Below the pieces are notes generated by a model. The model saw only the letters and a list, made by a program, of their open reading frames with translations, was not told the DNA's origin and did not search any database. Shown one piece after another: positions 1-14,056 of a DNA stretch of 64,000 bases. Origin of the DNA: Dipylidium caninum. Taxonomy: Eukaryota; Platyhelminthes; Cestoda; Cyclophyllidea; Dipylidiidae. The stretch covers positions 62,001 through 126,000 of the forward strand of contig QEYB01001543.1 in the NCBI GenBank assembly GCA_017562135.1, given 5' to 3'. Both the position numbers and the translations under genes were made by a program. How positions within the stretch are numbered: the first letter of the stretch is position 1; each line of letters begins with the position of its first letter.

Positions 1-457
1 CAAATGAATGAATTCATGACCAGTTAGCCAAACTATTTTCGAGTTAGTTTTTGCACGGAAAGAGGGCATAAGTGCACCGCTTATACCGGCAATTAGATTG
101 GCTTCAGTGATGACTACCACACTGATAAATGACACGGCTGTACGGGAAAAAAATTACTCAGGTGAAATTGACTCACGGCGGATGGCAACTATCTCATTCA
201 TTATGAACATCATTTAATCATTGCAAAAATTTGAACACTTCAATAGCTGACTTTAAGTAGAAATGGCAACTGGGAGGGAAAATACGATCTTTCTAATCAT
301 CTGATATTCTTACCTTACAGTCAGGTTGCAGTAACCAAAGAAGTGGAGAATTATTAAATCCTAATTAGTCTTGCTTTTTAGCATTCGAATGTCGACATAC
401 GAATGATGCAACCAACATACAGAAAAGACAATATGGTATCTAAATCAGACTTCGTAC

Positions 458-3400
458 CGAAGTAGCCAATTTGGATGGCAAGTTTGGTGAGTTTAGTCTG
501 AAGCACGGACTTCTCCTTTCGAGATTTTGATTTCTTTTTTTTCTTTTTCTCCTCGGTCGTCTGAACATCGTTGGTCTTAAGTGCCATGGTCTCGGGAATC
601 ACCTCTAATTCCTTCTTCTTTTCAAATTTCTTCGAATCTCGTACTGATTCAACTAAACGCAATAAATCATAAAAAAGGAGGATGAATAAAGTGAGGAAAA
701 GAGGATAAAACTACAACATAACCAAAAAACTAAGTTAAACGATGAGCTGCTACATGCACAATAAGACGCCAACTCCAGCTAATATGCAAATGAGGCTTGA
801 AAGCGACAATGACTAAAAAGGACGAAAAAAATTCATTAGTCCTAGTGGGTGAACCTGCAGCCAAACTACAAAGACTGTGAATGTAGGGGAATCATACTAG
901 AGGGCCTCGAGAAGGAAAAGGGCTGACAGAATACTTGCACGTCACGATCCCAGCGATTTGAGGTAATAAAAACGAACTAATCATCTCATAAATACCTGAA
1001 TATCTGATTGTCAATGTTGCACAAACTGAGAGCTTTTTTCAAAATAAATAAGGGCATTAGGCTAGTTTTGTAAGGGTAGAAAACACCTAGTAGAAAAAAC
1101 CTCGCTGTATCAGGTAGGTAACTGCTCTAATATCGTGATGAGCAAAGCAACCCTTTTTAGTAAACACATTTTGAAACGTAAATCATAGTCAGATGTAAGC
1201 TGTTGATAATAAGAAAACTATTCCATGAAAAACGCGCCTCAACGAAAAGACTTAGCACCATTGGAAAACAGAACACATTTATTTTACGTTGAGGACGAAA
1301 TTGTATACCTTTTCATTTAGCATGCAATTTCACCACAAATTAGACCCATTAAAGTAATAAAGTCATCTGTTTAAGGTTCATTTATACCACAATAGGTCAA
1401 ATTCCGTCAACATAACCGCATACGCATGCCGATGGTTTATCAGTGAAAGCAGGGAATAAAGTGTCTACGGGCACCTTTTTTATCCTTGTTTTTCTTCTTT
1501 TCGCTTTCATCTTCCGCAGCTCCAAGTAGGGCGAAAATGATGCCTGCCTGGGAGTTCACCCCTACTGCCGTTATGACAATCCGACCAGAACCCTCCACCA
1601 CGTTAGTTCCTGGATAGGAAGAAAAAAGTAAGAACAAAAATTAGTATCACCTTCCACTTGTTACATTTTTAACGGGGTACACCAAAGAAGAAAAAGAAAG
1701 CCTTTATTGGTCAGTGGTCATTGTTGTAGGCGAAAACGGTTGTGAAAGTAACTAAAGAAGCAAGGGTTTTACCGATGTCATTAATATTTCTTAAAGTGGC
1801 AAATAATTGTCAAAAATTACAAAAATAAAAATGAACCGATAGGATTTTATTGTTCGATACACACTTATTGTTCCTCAAAAAGACAGGCCGCAATATCCGC
1901 ATTTCGTAGACGTATCTGCATCCCAGATGTTGGTGCTACGTAACGGTATACTTTAATTGCATTCATTAAAGTTTGTATGCATTTGTTGTAAGCACTGAAT
2001 CTACAATCACTCGATGAATAAATGAGGTCTCTTTGAACTAGCTGACTTAGCATGGTGAAGGAAGTTGCACCATAAGCTTAATCATAATATTAGGATATGC
2101 GACTTGGCGTAAATATTCCGCTGAGACGGAGATAGGCACAGTGGGTGGTGAGCCATGGCAGCTTAAAAATAACGCTCTCTGCCAACGTGAAGCTTCATAT
2201 GGAGGATTATTATTCCGAAAAAAAAATAATTTCTCCTCTCACAGGGATTTACTAAAAGTGAAGAGTCGCGTAAGTCGAATGTACATTCATTTTGAGACCG
2301 AGTATCAAGAATGTGATGGGAACTTTAGCACACACATTCATGCAAACACACACAAACAGGTTACACCGAAATTCATCGTGACTCGTTGAAACCTGATACC
2401 CATAGAAGAATATGCACCAACGCAATGGCCCTGATAATGGAAAACGTTATTCTCTCGTAGGGTGTGCATTTTAATCCAATCCAAATCAAATCAAATCCAA
2501 GCAAATATTCTGCAAGGACGGCAGATTCAGAGCAGCCAGACAGGACATAAACATTTTCAAAATGGGCGATGATGTAGGACTATGACAATGTGCAATATAC
2601 ATCGTATGCGATAAACTTTGATCTGGTTAATTGGGAGTTTGCAATGTAAATTATTGTAGTACATACGATTAGCAAGGAATAAATACCAACAACAGTTGGG
2701 TTTAAAACTCACCAGAGAAAAGGCATACATCCCTATTTTCACTCTTCTTAACCTGGTCCGACTCGCCCGTCAACGCACTTTCGTCGATCTTCAAATCGTT
2801 ACATTGAATTAAAATACCGTCAGCTGGTAGAAGATCCCCTAAAATACATAAAACAGCGAAAAGTTATAAAAAGAAGATGATTAAAAGTAGGTGATTAGGA
2901 AGAACATTTAGTGAGTGTTTAAAAGTAAAAGTTCTTACCATTAAGGTAGTATGCTGGATAAGTGAATTAAATGTGGAGGGAGGCAAGAAGTTGTAACACC
3001 TTTCTAGCAACGTAAATGATAGATCAAGGCTAGTTAAAGACCCTGGACATAAGTCTGGGGCATTAAACATGGCGACCTCTCCCTTTCATATCATAATCAA
3101 GCCCACCGTCATCGCAAAAGTAAACCAAAATTAACTATTAATGTGGATATAAAAAATATTACAACAAGTTGCACAAAAAATAAGAATAATGAACGCAGAT
3201 GTGATTATAACGAGCACTAACAGAAATAGTTACCAAAAAAATCATTTCACCGATATTTACCGCTCCTCCTGACCCTTTTATTCCTCCTACCCATCCCCGG
3301 TCCAATCCAACGGGATGATGAAACATGGGGCAATTAAAAAAGACGGCAAGCACAAAAATCGGTAGCAAGTTTTCTAAAACCCATCAGTGCATCTCCGTAA

Positions 3401-6400
3401 TAAGAGAAAAATCAGACGAAAATAACACTAGGATTTACCATACAACAATAGCGAAATTTGGGTGGGTAGGATAAATTCAGGGATATTAAAAGATGGAGAA
3501 ACTTTTCTCCACTTTTGTCTCATTCTTCACTTCGCGCTAGTACCACTACAACAACTACAGTTTGCAATGTAAAAAGTTAGTACTAAACTAGGCTTTTTTC
3601 CGTTAACCTAAAATCCGCAGTAGGACATAGACAGGAAAAAGAGTTTGGCAGTTTGAGACGCTCTTAAGTGTCGGTGGGGCACAAAGGCAAGCAACCCTGC
3701 ATGCAAGTAGGTAGAGGGGCAGGAGGCGGACAAGAGAGGATAGGGCAGTGGGGAAAGATGAAGAAGATGACAGGTGTGTATTCACTGAAGCACAGCTTTC
3801 ACTTAACAATCTTTGGGGTCGACTTGTCTTAGCAACAGTTTGCTAGCGCAGTAACGAGGCGTTAAGCCTCACCATTTGCACAAACGTCGCCTTCCAAAGA
3901 CTAAAAGAGGAGTGGTGAGAGCAAGGAAAAAGAAATTACTCACCGTATTTGATTTGGCAGACATCGCCGACAAGGATATCAGAGATTGGAAGTTGTACCA
4001 ATTGACCTTGTCGTATGACGGCGAATTTGTGATCGGACTCTATTTTGTTCTGCAAGCCGCGGAATTGACGTTCCTTGGACCAATCGTTGAAGGCTACCAC
4101 GAGGACAACAACTACCACGGCAACGAGGATGGCCACACCCTCTATCCACCCGGCTTCACCCTCTGTCTCATCCTGGCTGGCAGCATCAACATCTTGAGTA
4201 GTAGTTTCGGAAACGAATTAAGAGACATCAAATATGCGGTATATTTCTTGCAAAAAATTCTATCATAAGAATTAATCCAAGGCCAAATATTATTCACAAT
4301 CATAAAAGTCGGAAGGATCGGCGCGGTACGAGCGTGATAAAATATTGAAAACTAGAGTAAATGTCAAAAGAGGTTGGTCTGAGACGCGAAGCAATAAAAG
4401 GAGGGTGAAAGTGGACAATGAAATTGCAAACTTAACGTCCTTATCTCCTACACAAAAAGGTTTAGAATGGAGTTGGTAAGAATAACAAGTCGCGTACAAG
4501 AACAGGTTAAAATAGCACCACTGTTAAGAAATTTGATTTTTTTAAATGAGGACAAAGTTAACATTACGTAAATCTTGCGACAGAAGCCGAAAATATCTCA
4601 GTACCACTCAAAGCAGAATGGGTCCCCCGGTAGGGAAACAGGAGGAAATTTAAAGGAATCAGCCTCAAGACGACATTAAGGTAAACTCCTTAATCCATAA
4701 ACCTACTAATCAAAACAACACATCGGAGATTAAAATTACATACCATGATAAGCATTTAAACATTCAAAAATTCCTAAAATACTGGTAAAATAGTGTTAAA
4801 GCCTGAATAGTTTACGCCATATTATGTTCAACTGCTTCACGTAAGTGTATTCATGGGCTTTCCCTTTAAGTAAGAACAAATCCAGTAGGCAAACTGATAG
4901 AATATTGATAAGCCGCTATGATAATGAATAAAAAGTAAGCGCACCTACTCGCTACGATTTATTAATCGAATCAATAAGACAACAAAAAAAAGACATTTAT
5001 AGCGAGAAAGTGAGAATAAAGTGGTAGGAGAGGTCTAACATTAACGAGAATCTCGCACTCCACCGCGTCTATCATGAATGTAAGAAAAGGCAAAAAGAAA
5101 GGTGAAAGAAGAAACATGGGATTCACACAGTTAAGAGCTTTAAATTCGGAATCAAGAAAGAAATGTATATTTAAAATGAATAACTGCAAGTCAGACGTAT
5201 GAGGCGCCAGGGGATACCTACCGCTTGCAAAGCCAGACAAAAAAGATAGCCAATCTGGAGAAAAAATGACTAGTCATTATCATTATTAATATTTTAACAA
5301 AATATAAGTTAAAAAACGAGGCTTCAAGTGAACAAAAGGAAGGTTTTTAAACGCTTCCGGAGGCAAAATATCACGTCTAACAAGAATGAAGGAAAATTTG
5401 GGGAAAGGATTTCCTTTTACCTACACAACGAGTCAACCAATGGCTACACTGTATGTCAAGTCATAATGTAAAATGGTGAATCCTAGGTAGTTAGGCCTAT
5501 GCAGGGTTAACTTGTCGCTACTGTAATTTTATCGTAGGGTAATTAAAAACGAGAAGGCCATGACGGCACAAGCACAGCAAGATGGGGGAAGGGGGTGGCA
5601 GAGTGGGGAGCAGAGTAGGTGGAGGACCTAGTCTGATATCAACAGTGTACGCCCGTCAGCCCGCCCAACATGGCATATAAAATGGCTGCCTGCTGACCTG
5701 GCGGGAAGACAAACGAATGAGCGTGTAAAGATGGCAATGATGAAAATGTTGGTGGTGGTGAGGAGGAAGAGGAGAATGGGAAATTAGGGGAAAATGTAGG
5801 CCGACTCAGAAATTACTGATACACCCCAAGAGGAAAATAGAAAATGGATAACCGGCTGCAGTGAAAGAGAAAGGATAAGAGAAGAGACCAAAATTTAGTT
5901 AATAGCTCAAATGTGAAAAAAAAATTGCAGCTCTACTAATGCATCCACGATAGAACTGGAGACAAGTAAGTTCTGTTTTTGGGTTAATGTTTAGTTAACA
6001 CGAATTTCGGTCAATGAATCTTTGCATTCGCAAAAACAGATAATTCGACTGACACCACCGCTCCTAACCTTTATCCATGAATTGAATATCCAAAATATTT
6101 AATAAATTTAGGCGGAAAGACGAGAGGATGAGGAGAAGTAAAGCGGGATATAGTTAGCCATCGTGTAATTGCCGAAAGACAAATTAGTGACCGGGATTTG
6201 ACCTTAATTCATTTAATGGTAGTAAAAAGGTCGTTCCCGTTTTCTACATACACCCCACTCCTATATAAACATACACGAAAAAAAACAATGTGGTAGTAGA
6301 TTCACGTAAAAAATGCCAACAAGAAGAAGTGGTTAATAACAAGAAGCCGAAAGATGATAAATAAAGCCACTTGGACAATCAGCTACATCAACAGCAGTGA

Positions 6401-9400
6401 GTGGAAAGAGTATCATTGACATTTTCAGTCCTGATACAAAAAATTGTTAGAAATAATCCTGTTGCATTGGGTGTGCTAGCATACAAGTGTTAAGGAATCG
6501 AGTACATGATCTAACGCAAATATGCGGGTTGATGCTGAAGCTACCAAGACACAAAACTACATTGTAAAAACGGCAACTCCAAAGGAGTTCACATGAAGGC
6601 ATGGAGCGCAATTAATTGTGGGAATATTTCTGGCTTGCCTAATTGGAATATTACAAAAGAAGAAATGAAAGTCATAGTTTAGTAGAGAAGTACTGGTTGT
6701 GGTGATGTATCCTTCGTGTTTTAGGGAATAAGCGATTTAAAGGCCAAAAATAATTAAAGGAAAGTACCCAATAAACAGTTACCATGTCATTCATTTGATG
6801 CAATGTGAAAAACACAAAAGTAGAATAAACCCACTGCTTCGATAACTATTACTAATAACGTCGGGGGAAGCCTCTCGGAAAGCATATAAGAAGCCCAAAA
6901 AATTTCAGAAGTGATAGCCCACACACAACAAAACACGGGAACCTAAGGTCGAAGACAAATACCAGACAAAATATTGGTTCCATGACAATGAAAGAAGCAA
7001 CAGTCAACACTCTGCTACTATAACAAAATATTGCCTTCAGAATGGCTATGTGAAAGTCAATGCACATAGCACGTTGAAATACTGAGGCGCAAATGTGAAT
7101 GCTTCCAGATATTACAAATCCGAAGGGAGGGAAAAGGAGGAAAAATTGGAATTTTATGGTACACGTTGCGGGTGAACATACACGCTCGCACGTCACTCGT
7201 GTATGTGTATGCGGAAGCCTTGTGAACCCGCACGCACACGCACGAATGCCTACCGAATCCCAAATCGCATGAAAATGTCGCGCGTTGCGTCGTTAAGTCT
7301 ATTGCCAACCGAGCTTTGGTGAAAAAGAGAGCCCACAACAGCATAAGAATTGGCTAAACTTAAGCATGCATCGCATTAATGAACATCACATAGGACATGG
7401 AGAGCCACAAAAAGTAGGGACGCGAAAAAAGTTAAATAAATTTTGGATTGGCACGAAAAAGCAACATTTCATTGGTCAAAAAATTAATCGGACTCACAAT
7501 TTGAAGATCTCCAGTTAACATTAAGTCTATTTTTCAGCATTAGACCTCATCCCCACCTCTTTTATGTTATATTTAATATTCCACCGTCCCCGGTAAAAGA
7601 GCTTTTTGTTTATTTTAAATAATGCATTTCAGAAAGATACTATCTTCCATATCCAGCACGCGATGATAATAAATATGTAGGCGGTTCAAAGGCATTATGA
7701 AAGCGTTAACGATAACCCAATTATAAACAACGAATCCACATAGAGAAATAGCCTGACGCGCTTCAATGGTGTCTAACCTGTGCTTACCATACTTGGAAGC
7801 CAATATGACGGGAAATTTGACTCTATGTTTACATAACCACAGCAGGAATTCGCGTATTAACTATAAATGGGCCTAATCGGGATAAATTCGAACCATGCCC
7901 AAAGCGGGCATTCTCTTTAGAGTCGATAAAAAGGGACAACAATGTAGAACGAAATAAAAAGGCGAATTCAATCAGTCAATTCTGTTTAATGATGTAAAAG
8001 TAGGGGTGGGGAGAGGGGAAGAGAATGAGTAATGCAATTGTGCGAAAAGAGAGACGATGCTCTACGGCCTAAGCCATTTCAAATGACCTCACCCCAGGCG
8101 AAATTTTGTCGACAAGCCTAAGATTAAGTCACTAAAAGGCAGATAATATAAAATGCACTAGCTTGGAGGTAAATCATGGGATCCACAGTAAGGAGTTCAG
8201 CAACTCTATGCAATTCCCCAAAAAAACATGGATAGAAGAGAAAGATCCAAAGGGAATAAAGAGCACCTACAACACCATTGAACAGATTATAATACTCAGT
8301 AAACCAGACAACATACTGACCAACGTCTAAAAAACTGTCTCCTAAACTTAGACTTTTAGAAACAAAATCGGATTATTTCCTACCCTATATATTCTACTTT
8401 CTATTAGATACAGGGTTGAACATTTGGATAAATGTTACATAAGCCACTTTCGAAACATGAAACTGCGAAATTATGACTGCTTGGGCAGAGGATTCGTAGC
8501 CGATTACAATTTCATGAGGTGTATTAGAGATGAAGAGATAGAAAACTTAGTTTTATAGGGTGAGGCACTTCTGTTCAAAGCAGGTGTGAGAGAAGAGGTA
8601 CAAGAGAGAAAACACTCACATTTGGTATAGAGAGAGAGAATAAGTGACACAAAAGCCGCAACGATGAGGATGATGAGAGTAACATCTTGCATTGCTTCCC
8701 ACACTAAGGTGCAAAAGTGTTTGGGCGGTTTAGGTGGAATAACATTGGTCCCAAAGACTTCCTTCCTTTCCTGGAAGTCGGAGCCAGATAAACCTGTAGG
8801 CAACATTAACAGTGGAATTGCATGAGACCAACGTAATTATGTTTAAAGAAGCTACACATTTTTTTCTAATAGGCTTAAAGCAAAATGTAACTGCTACGCA
8901 TGTTAGCATTCGAGCAAATAAACACTAAATATAATAAAACCTGGTGAAAGTACGAACATGATTTCAAGGCAAAGTAGGTTAAGATATCCTCTTTAAAATG
9001 CAATTAGAGATTAGTTTTAAAATACTGGCAAATTTCAACTGGTTCAGACATTTAAACATACTTAAGGGCAGTTTAAGAGGAAAATTATCTATATTAAACA
9101 TATTAAATCAAAAATATTGTATTCTACTTAGGCAGTCATACCCGCTGCTAATCTGCCGAGAAAATAAAGGCCAATGTAAGTGAATAGATAACACAAGTAC
9201 ATCATACTCTGCTTCAATTAACCCTCGACTTCCCTACGTCTTTCTGGCCAAACATGAGGGGAAAAACATCTCTTTTGAGAAGTAAAATGTGCCAATCAAC
9301 AGTAGAGCAGAGAATTCATCTTCCACAGTACAATCGCTCCTCATGTACAACCAGCCGAACTTAAACTGCAATTATTACTCTTAGTACTAATTGGGCACTA

Positions 9401-9798
9401 CCGACTTTTCATCAACAGAGGTTTCCCCATTTCCGGTAATGATGCATGTTGTTTTACTATACAATAACTAACGAGGCCAAGCACAAATATTACATGTAGA
9501 AAAACATACTTACACTATCCACTTGGCCACTTCGCAAAGTGAACATGTGTAATGGAACAGAAGCTGACAGAATAGTGAGGGCGAGTTGAAAAAGAAAAAT
9601 GGATGACGTACCATCATGCGTGGAAGTTTTGAGCTTTCTACACAAACCCTGTATCCCACCATAGCGTTCGTTGAGGAATTTAACACTGGCAGCACCTCGA
9701 GTCTCCATAAGGCGTTGAAGGTCAGCCGTGGTAACCTCGAACGAGGAAGCCCGCGGTCCTCCCGCGGTCGCACTGTCAGACGTTTTTCCTTTAACCAT
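458..9798 (-). CDS. ATP2B: Plasma-membrane calcium-transporting P-type ATPase, N-terminal half (runs off left edge)
   Basis: This gene exports Ca2+ from the cytosol at the expense of ATP. Six exons are readable: 9612-9798, 8620-8793, 3944-4192, 2713-2838, 1475-1609 and 458-652. All are joined in phase 1 by GT-AG introns. The start is the ATG at 9798 (MVKGKTSD). The cytosolic N-terminus resembles vertebrate PMCA ([10 protein letters not shown], then CRRLKTS-like CRKLKTS). TM1 lies in exon 2 ([14 protein letters not shown]) and TM2 in exon 3 ([14 protein letters not shown]). The actuator motif TGES is in exon 4 ([14 protein letters not shown]). Exon 5 gives [17 protein letters not shown]. Exon 6 carries the Lys-rich loop before TM3 ([19 protein letters not shown]), which in PMCAs is associated with acidic-phospholipid sensitivity. 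The phosphorylation motif DKTG and everything after it lie beyond the left edge. The intron between exons 2 and 3 is 4.4 kb. The family call is firm; the isoform cannot be told. Confidence 0.93.
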
Positions 9799-11798
9799 AA
9801 TCTAGTATACAAAAAATGGCATTTTTTTGAGATTCTTGCCCTTAAATTTTACAACCGAAAAGCATGAAGTGTTGCATAAAATTCTCAAAAAGGCCTTTGA
9901 CTAACTGGTAGACTATTCTAACATGGGTAGAGGCAGAGTTGTCCATTAATATTCCAAAACATGCAAAAATAAGCAATAAGTAGTCAGTAACATATTATAA
10001 AAGATGATGAAATAAAATTAATAACAGTCATACATTTTTAAGTGAATAAGGCGCAACAAAACAGAGGGATACACCTTGCTTGTTGGTCGCAACTCCGTCC
10101 GACTGACAATGAACCTGACAAACGCTACTTTATGGATAAAGACAGACGAGGAAGTGTGTATGTGACCAGTTTTAGCCTTGTTTGTAAAGATAAGTGGGTC
10201 AAAAGCCATTAGTTTGCAAGATCTCCAAAAGTACAGCATATCTGCCGGTGCCAGTAAGGTCCAGCACTAAGAGACGGTTTTATCAATGGTAAATTGTATA
10301 CCTGGAACTTATATTACTAGAAACGAATTTAAGTTGAAAATTTTACATCGTCAATTATTAAAATGTCAAGTTATTTATAAAAAGGTAATCTAAACAACGA
10401 GAATTACAGTTAATTATTTGGGTAGCGAGAGGAATTATTATTAAAACAGCAAAAATCGGAATGAGCATGAGCGATAATTAATGGAGATGTTGGCGCCCGT
10501 CCACTTGCTTAACTAACAAAACTAAAGGTGATGGGAATTTAGGAAGGCGCAACGAATAAACTTGGTCAATGTTTGAGGCTACGACCCAGTTTCAGTAGTC
10601 TTAGAGCAGACGTGCAAGACAACCCTCACAAAGAAGCAAATTCATAAAATTTATCAAAATAAGGAAATTAGGATTAGAGGGGGTAAAATGAGTCACCAGA
10701 AAAGCAAAATGAAAACTCGATAAAATTCTCACGTTCATAAATAAGCTAATGGAATATGTAAAGGCATAAACGCCAATAATCCGAAATCCATCAGTAAGAG
10801 TTTTGACATGAATAGCACAGTTACTAAATACATCCTTACCAATGACACAAAATATAAAAGAATTCAATGAGGAACCAAAAAAGACCTGGCATTGGTCTAG
10901 TGAATCATAAATAATATCGAGATGGGTAATAAATAACCGGGTTCGACAAAAAATTAAATTTGTTTTATAGGTCATATGGAAATGTTTCAAAGCCCATGAT
11001 GATAGTACACCGCAATCTTCGATCAGTATTTCAAATTTACTACGGCCTGAATTTGTAGGCCAATCAGGAGATGCATTAGGATTTTGACAATCAAACATGA
11101 AAAGCAATGGCAACTAATAGTATCATCGGGAACTTAAGCAACCATACTATGACATAAATCAACACATATAATGCTGTGAATAACCCAAATTGCCCAATAA
11201 AAAAGAATGGATAGAAATTGGAGGAGACTGATCAGCAAACTCACGCTAATCAGTGTCTCTCAAGAAACAAGGCACTGTTTTTGGAATCGATTGTAGAATC
11301 CACCCATTACAGATATAAATAATGAGAATTAACAAGGGTTTATACACAAAGTAATCAGTAAATATCGTATCTACGTAGAGCAGGCTATTCGCGACAAAAA
11401 GGTCTTAAAAAACAAGACCGACATCTTAGTCGACGCAAGGCGTTCGAACATGTTTAACCGAGCACAAAGAGAAAAACAGGAAATAAACTAAAAATAAGCT
11501 CAAAATTTTGACGATAATGGCAATGCTCGCAGCCTTAATCAAAATCTCCCAGAAATTAATATCTACACCAAAGATAAACATCCTGACACTATCCACGATG
11601 TTAACAAAAAAAAACATGAATAAGTGAGAATCATCTTTACCGACTAATATGGAGACCACTCTCGACAACCCCCCGGCACGTAATCCAGCAAATAGAAGAG
11701 ACGGGAATTTAAAGGACGCGCTATTGTCGAAAGGCATATATTTGATTACGTTAAAGAAACATATAAAGTGTAACATCAAAGCAAGAACGTCGAATAGA
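9799..11798. other. Intergenic, between PMCA start and BAF53 stop
   Basis: About 2 kb with the presumed PMCA promoter at the left and the BAF53 3' UTR at the right. No conserved gene is visible. A 170-codon minus-strand open frame at 10601-11113 has a weak resemblance to a LINE endonuclease segment and is treated as a finding, not a gene. Confidence 0.6.
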
Positions 11799-14056
11799 CT
11801 AGGGGCACTTCTTCTCCACAAACGATTTGCCGAATTCTTCATATTCGTGCCTTGATATCCACATTTGTTGGAACGTACCCTGGGACAGAATTACCAACAT
11901 AAAGAGCACATACCAGAGAGCCCAGTATCGAGCCTCCAACCCAATTTGAAAACCTTCTTTCCATCAGAGAACTGGGAAAATTGACTTTTAAACGCATACT
12001 CTGAATGGGACAACTGAAAAATGGGAAAAGTCATACAGATGGAGTCTTCAAACCGAGATCTCTTTGTAAGCGGTCGGTAAAACCAACGATCAAACTTGTC
12101 CCACCGACTACAACGATGTTATTGTACAGATTCTAAAAATGAACAGGCCTAATACGCCTTACCGGTCGTATATCGATATCACATAAAGAAATGCTACTTG
12201 AGACGATGTGGCTCATTGACAGCTCAGAACTGCCTCCACTTTGCTAAAAAAATATTAAATAAATGTGAGTACCGGCAACACGGATGGATCAAACAAAGCC
12301 TCAGGAATTTGAAAACGCTCGTGACCCAATTCAACGTTGTATCCATTGGGAAATTCGTACGATATGGTCGGGATCGTCTCCATCTGCCTGAAAAATGATT
12401 TGATAACACATCAACTGATGCTAAATAAAGTACCGAAAAGCATCGGACAAGAAGTAAAAATACGGACTAAATCACGCATTAGCCGAAAATTATTACAAAC
12501 AACAGCAGACTACAATTTTTAAATCTTAGTCAGTAAAAGCATGTCTTGAATACAAAACAATAAGTCGGATACATAGACGAATATGAACAAAAATGCTATC
12601 ACTATAACATTGCAAACAAGATTCTCAAATCTTTCGTTACAATACGATGACATCACATACCCTTGATCATAGCGCTCATCCGAAATCTGAAGTACGGTCG
12701 CGGCGAAATCTTCCATTAGGTTCTAGTAATCAAAGAACTAAGCATTCGGAGAGTATCGTATGCTTATAAGAATTTTACAAATAATGAAGCATACAGCAAA
12801 GTGGTTGAAACTAAATGAAGTAACGAGTTCAATTTTGAATTAGTCTAATAATACTCCGGGCTACAATCCGACGTCAGCGTCAGATAGACCTCTCCTCCTT
12901 CGAAACGTTAGGGTAGTAAATCTTCCGTATTACAAAATGACAAATGGTGAATTTAGCAGCCTTAAGTTAAAGAAATAGGCTTTTAAATGAAATGAGAGAT
13001 AAATGTACGAACTTGTTCCATGAAGGCCTTATAGGAATCTGTAAGTGGCGGTAGTTTCTTTTCAGTCCATCGCGGAGCCTCGCGATCCTTAACAGGGTCC
13101 TAAGTGAGTACACGAGAACACAGATTATTCCACATAATCAAAGAGAGATGCAAGTAAAGCATATTTCCGTTACGACAATGCAATGTGCGCTGAAAAATTG
13201 GGAATAACATCCCTACTGACGGATTTTACTTATGTTTTTGAAAGACGGTATTGCGACAAAGGTGATAATTTTAATAGAAGACAAGGAACATACTTTAGCA
13301 GCTACTCTGTAATAAGAAACAGGCTCCGCCTTGAGCTCCTCCTTGACAAGTTTAGCGCACTGTCGAGCAATAAAGTCTCCGGCTAGTGGCGTTCGGACAA
13401 CTCCCTGAAGCAGCACACGACCATCGTAAACCGGTACGGCTGAGGCGCACGAAGCGCCACAGTCTAAAACAAGACCAGTGTGCCGACCATTTGCGAAACA
13501 AGCAAGAGCTGCACTCTTGGCTAGGTAAAATGCAGGAACCTAAAGTTTTTACGACAAACAAACTGTACTTCAAATTTTTCGAATAAAATCTCGGTCATCC
13601 TTTCCCTTTTTGTTTTTGGGTTCCATGAAGGTTCTGATAGCAAAATTGGATGCTGTGATTTCTCAACTGGGATCAAGAAATTTATAACATATGAGAAAAC
13701 GTCTTCGAAGACATCCCAGTCCTCGACTAAGGCCGTATTTAAAAAAAAGAAAAAGGTACTTGTTCCATCCCGTATGAACGGTGTGACCTCCATTCTTTCA
13801 CAAGGCATGTAAATGTTGTTTCCGATTACACGTTTAGTAACAGAGGTCTCATCCTTCGGTAAAATGTATCCAGTAGCACTCGGCATGTCAATCTACCGAA
13901 TATAATCAAAAACTTAAAAGAGTGAAACCTTGGGTGTATCTTCCCCCGCGAATCCTCCCCGCAGAGTATGGGAACCTAAATCAAGAACTATTGCCCCAAC
14001 TTCGTCTGCAAATAATCAGGTAAGCCTGCTAAATTAAAAATCTACAAACCACTCAT
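11799..14056 (-). CDS. ACTL6A: Actin-like protein 6 / BAF53 (chromatin-remodelling actin-related protein)
   Basis: The complete 12-exon model encodes about 409 residues; human BAF53A has 429. Exons are 14050-14056, 13929-14005, 13760-13892, 13569-13726, 13294-13539, 13013-13099, 12661-12722, 12273-12387, 12163-12243, 12037-12132, 11914-12000 and 11799-11879. All phases agree and every intron is GT-AG. Family features include [23 protein letters not shown] at the N-terminus, the phosphate loop [47 protein letters not shown] and the C-terminal [20 protein letters not shown] ending KKCP. In animals this protein is a nuclear subunit of SWI/SNF (BAF), INO80 and TIP60 complexes. The WISRHEYEE end and the BAF53-like insert ([12 protein letters not shown]) favour BAF53 over conventional actin. 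Eight of the 11 introns are 29-44 nt. The start codon sits in a 7-nt first exon, which is the least certain part of the model. Confidence 0.93.

Noticed and set aside
1..137. Open minus-strand frame behind an AG that could be the next PMCA exon
   Set aside because: Phase fits and the start is hydrophobic, but the sequence does not resemble PMCA TM3 well enough to call.
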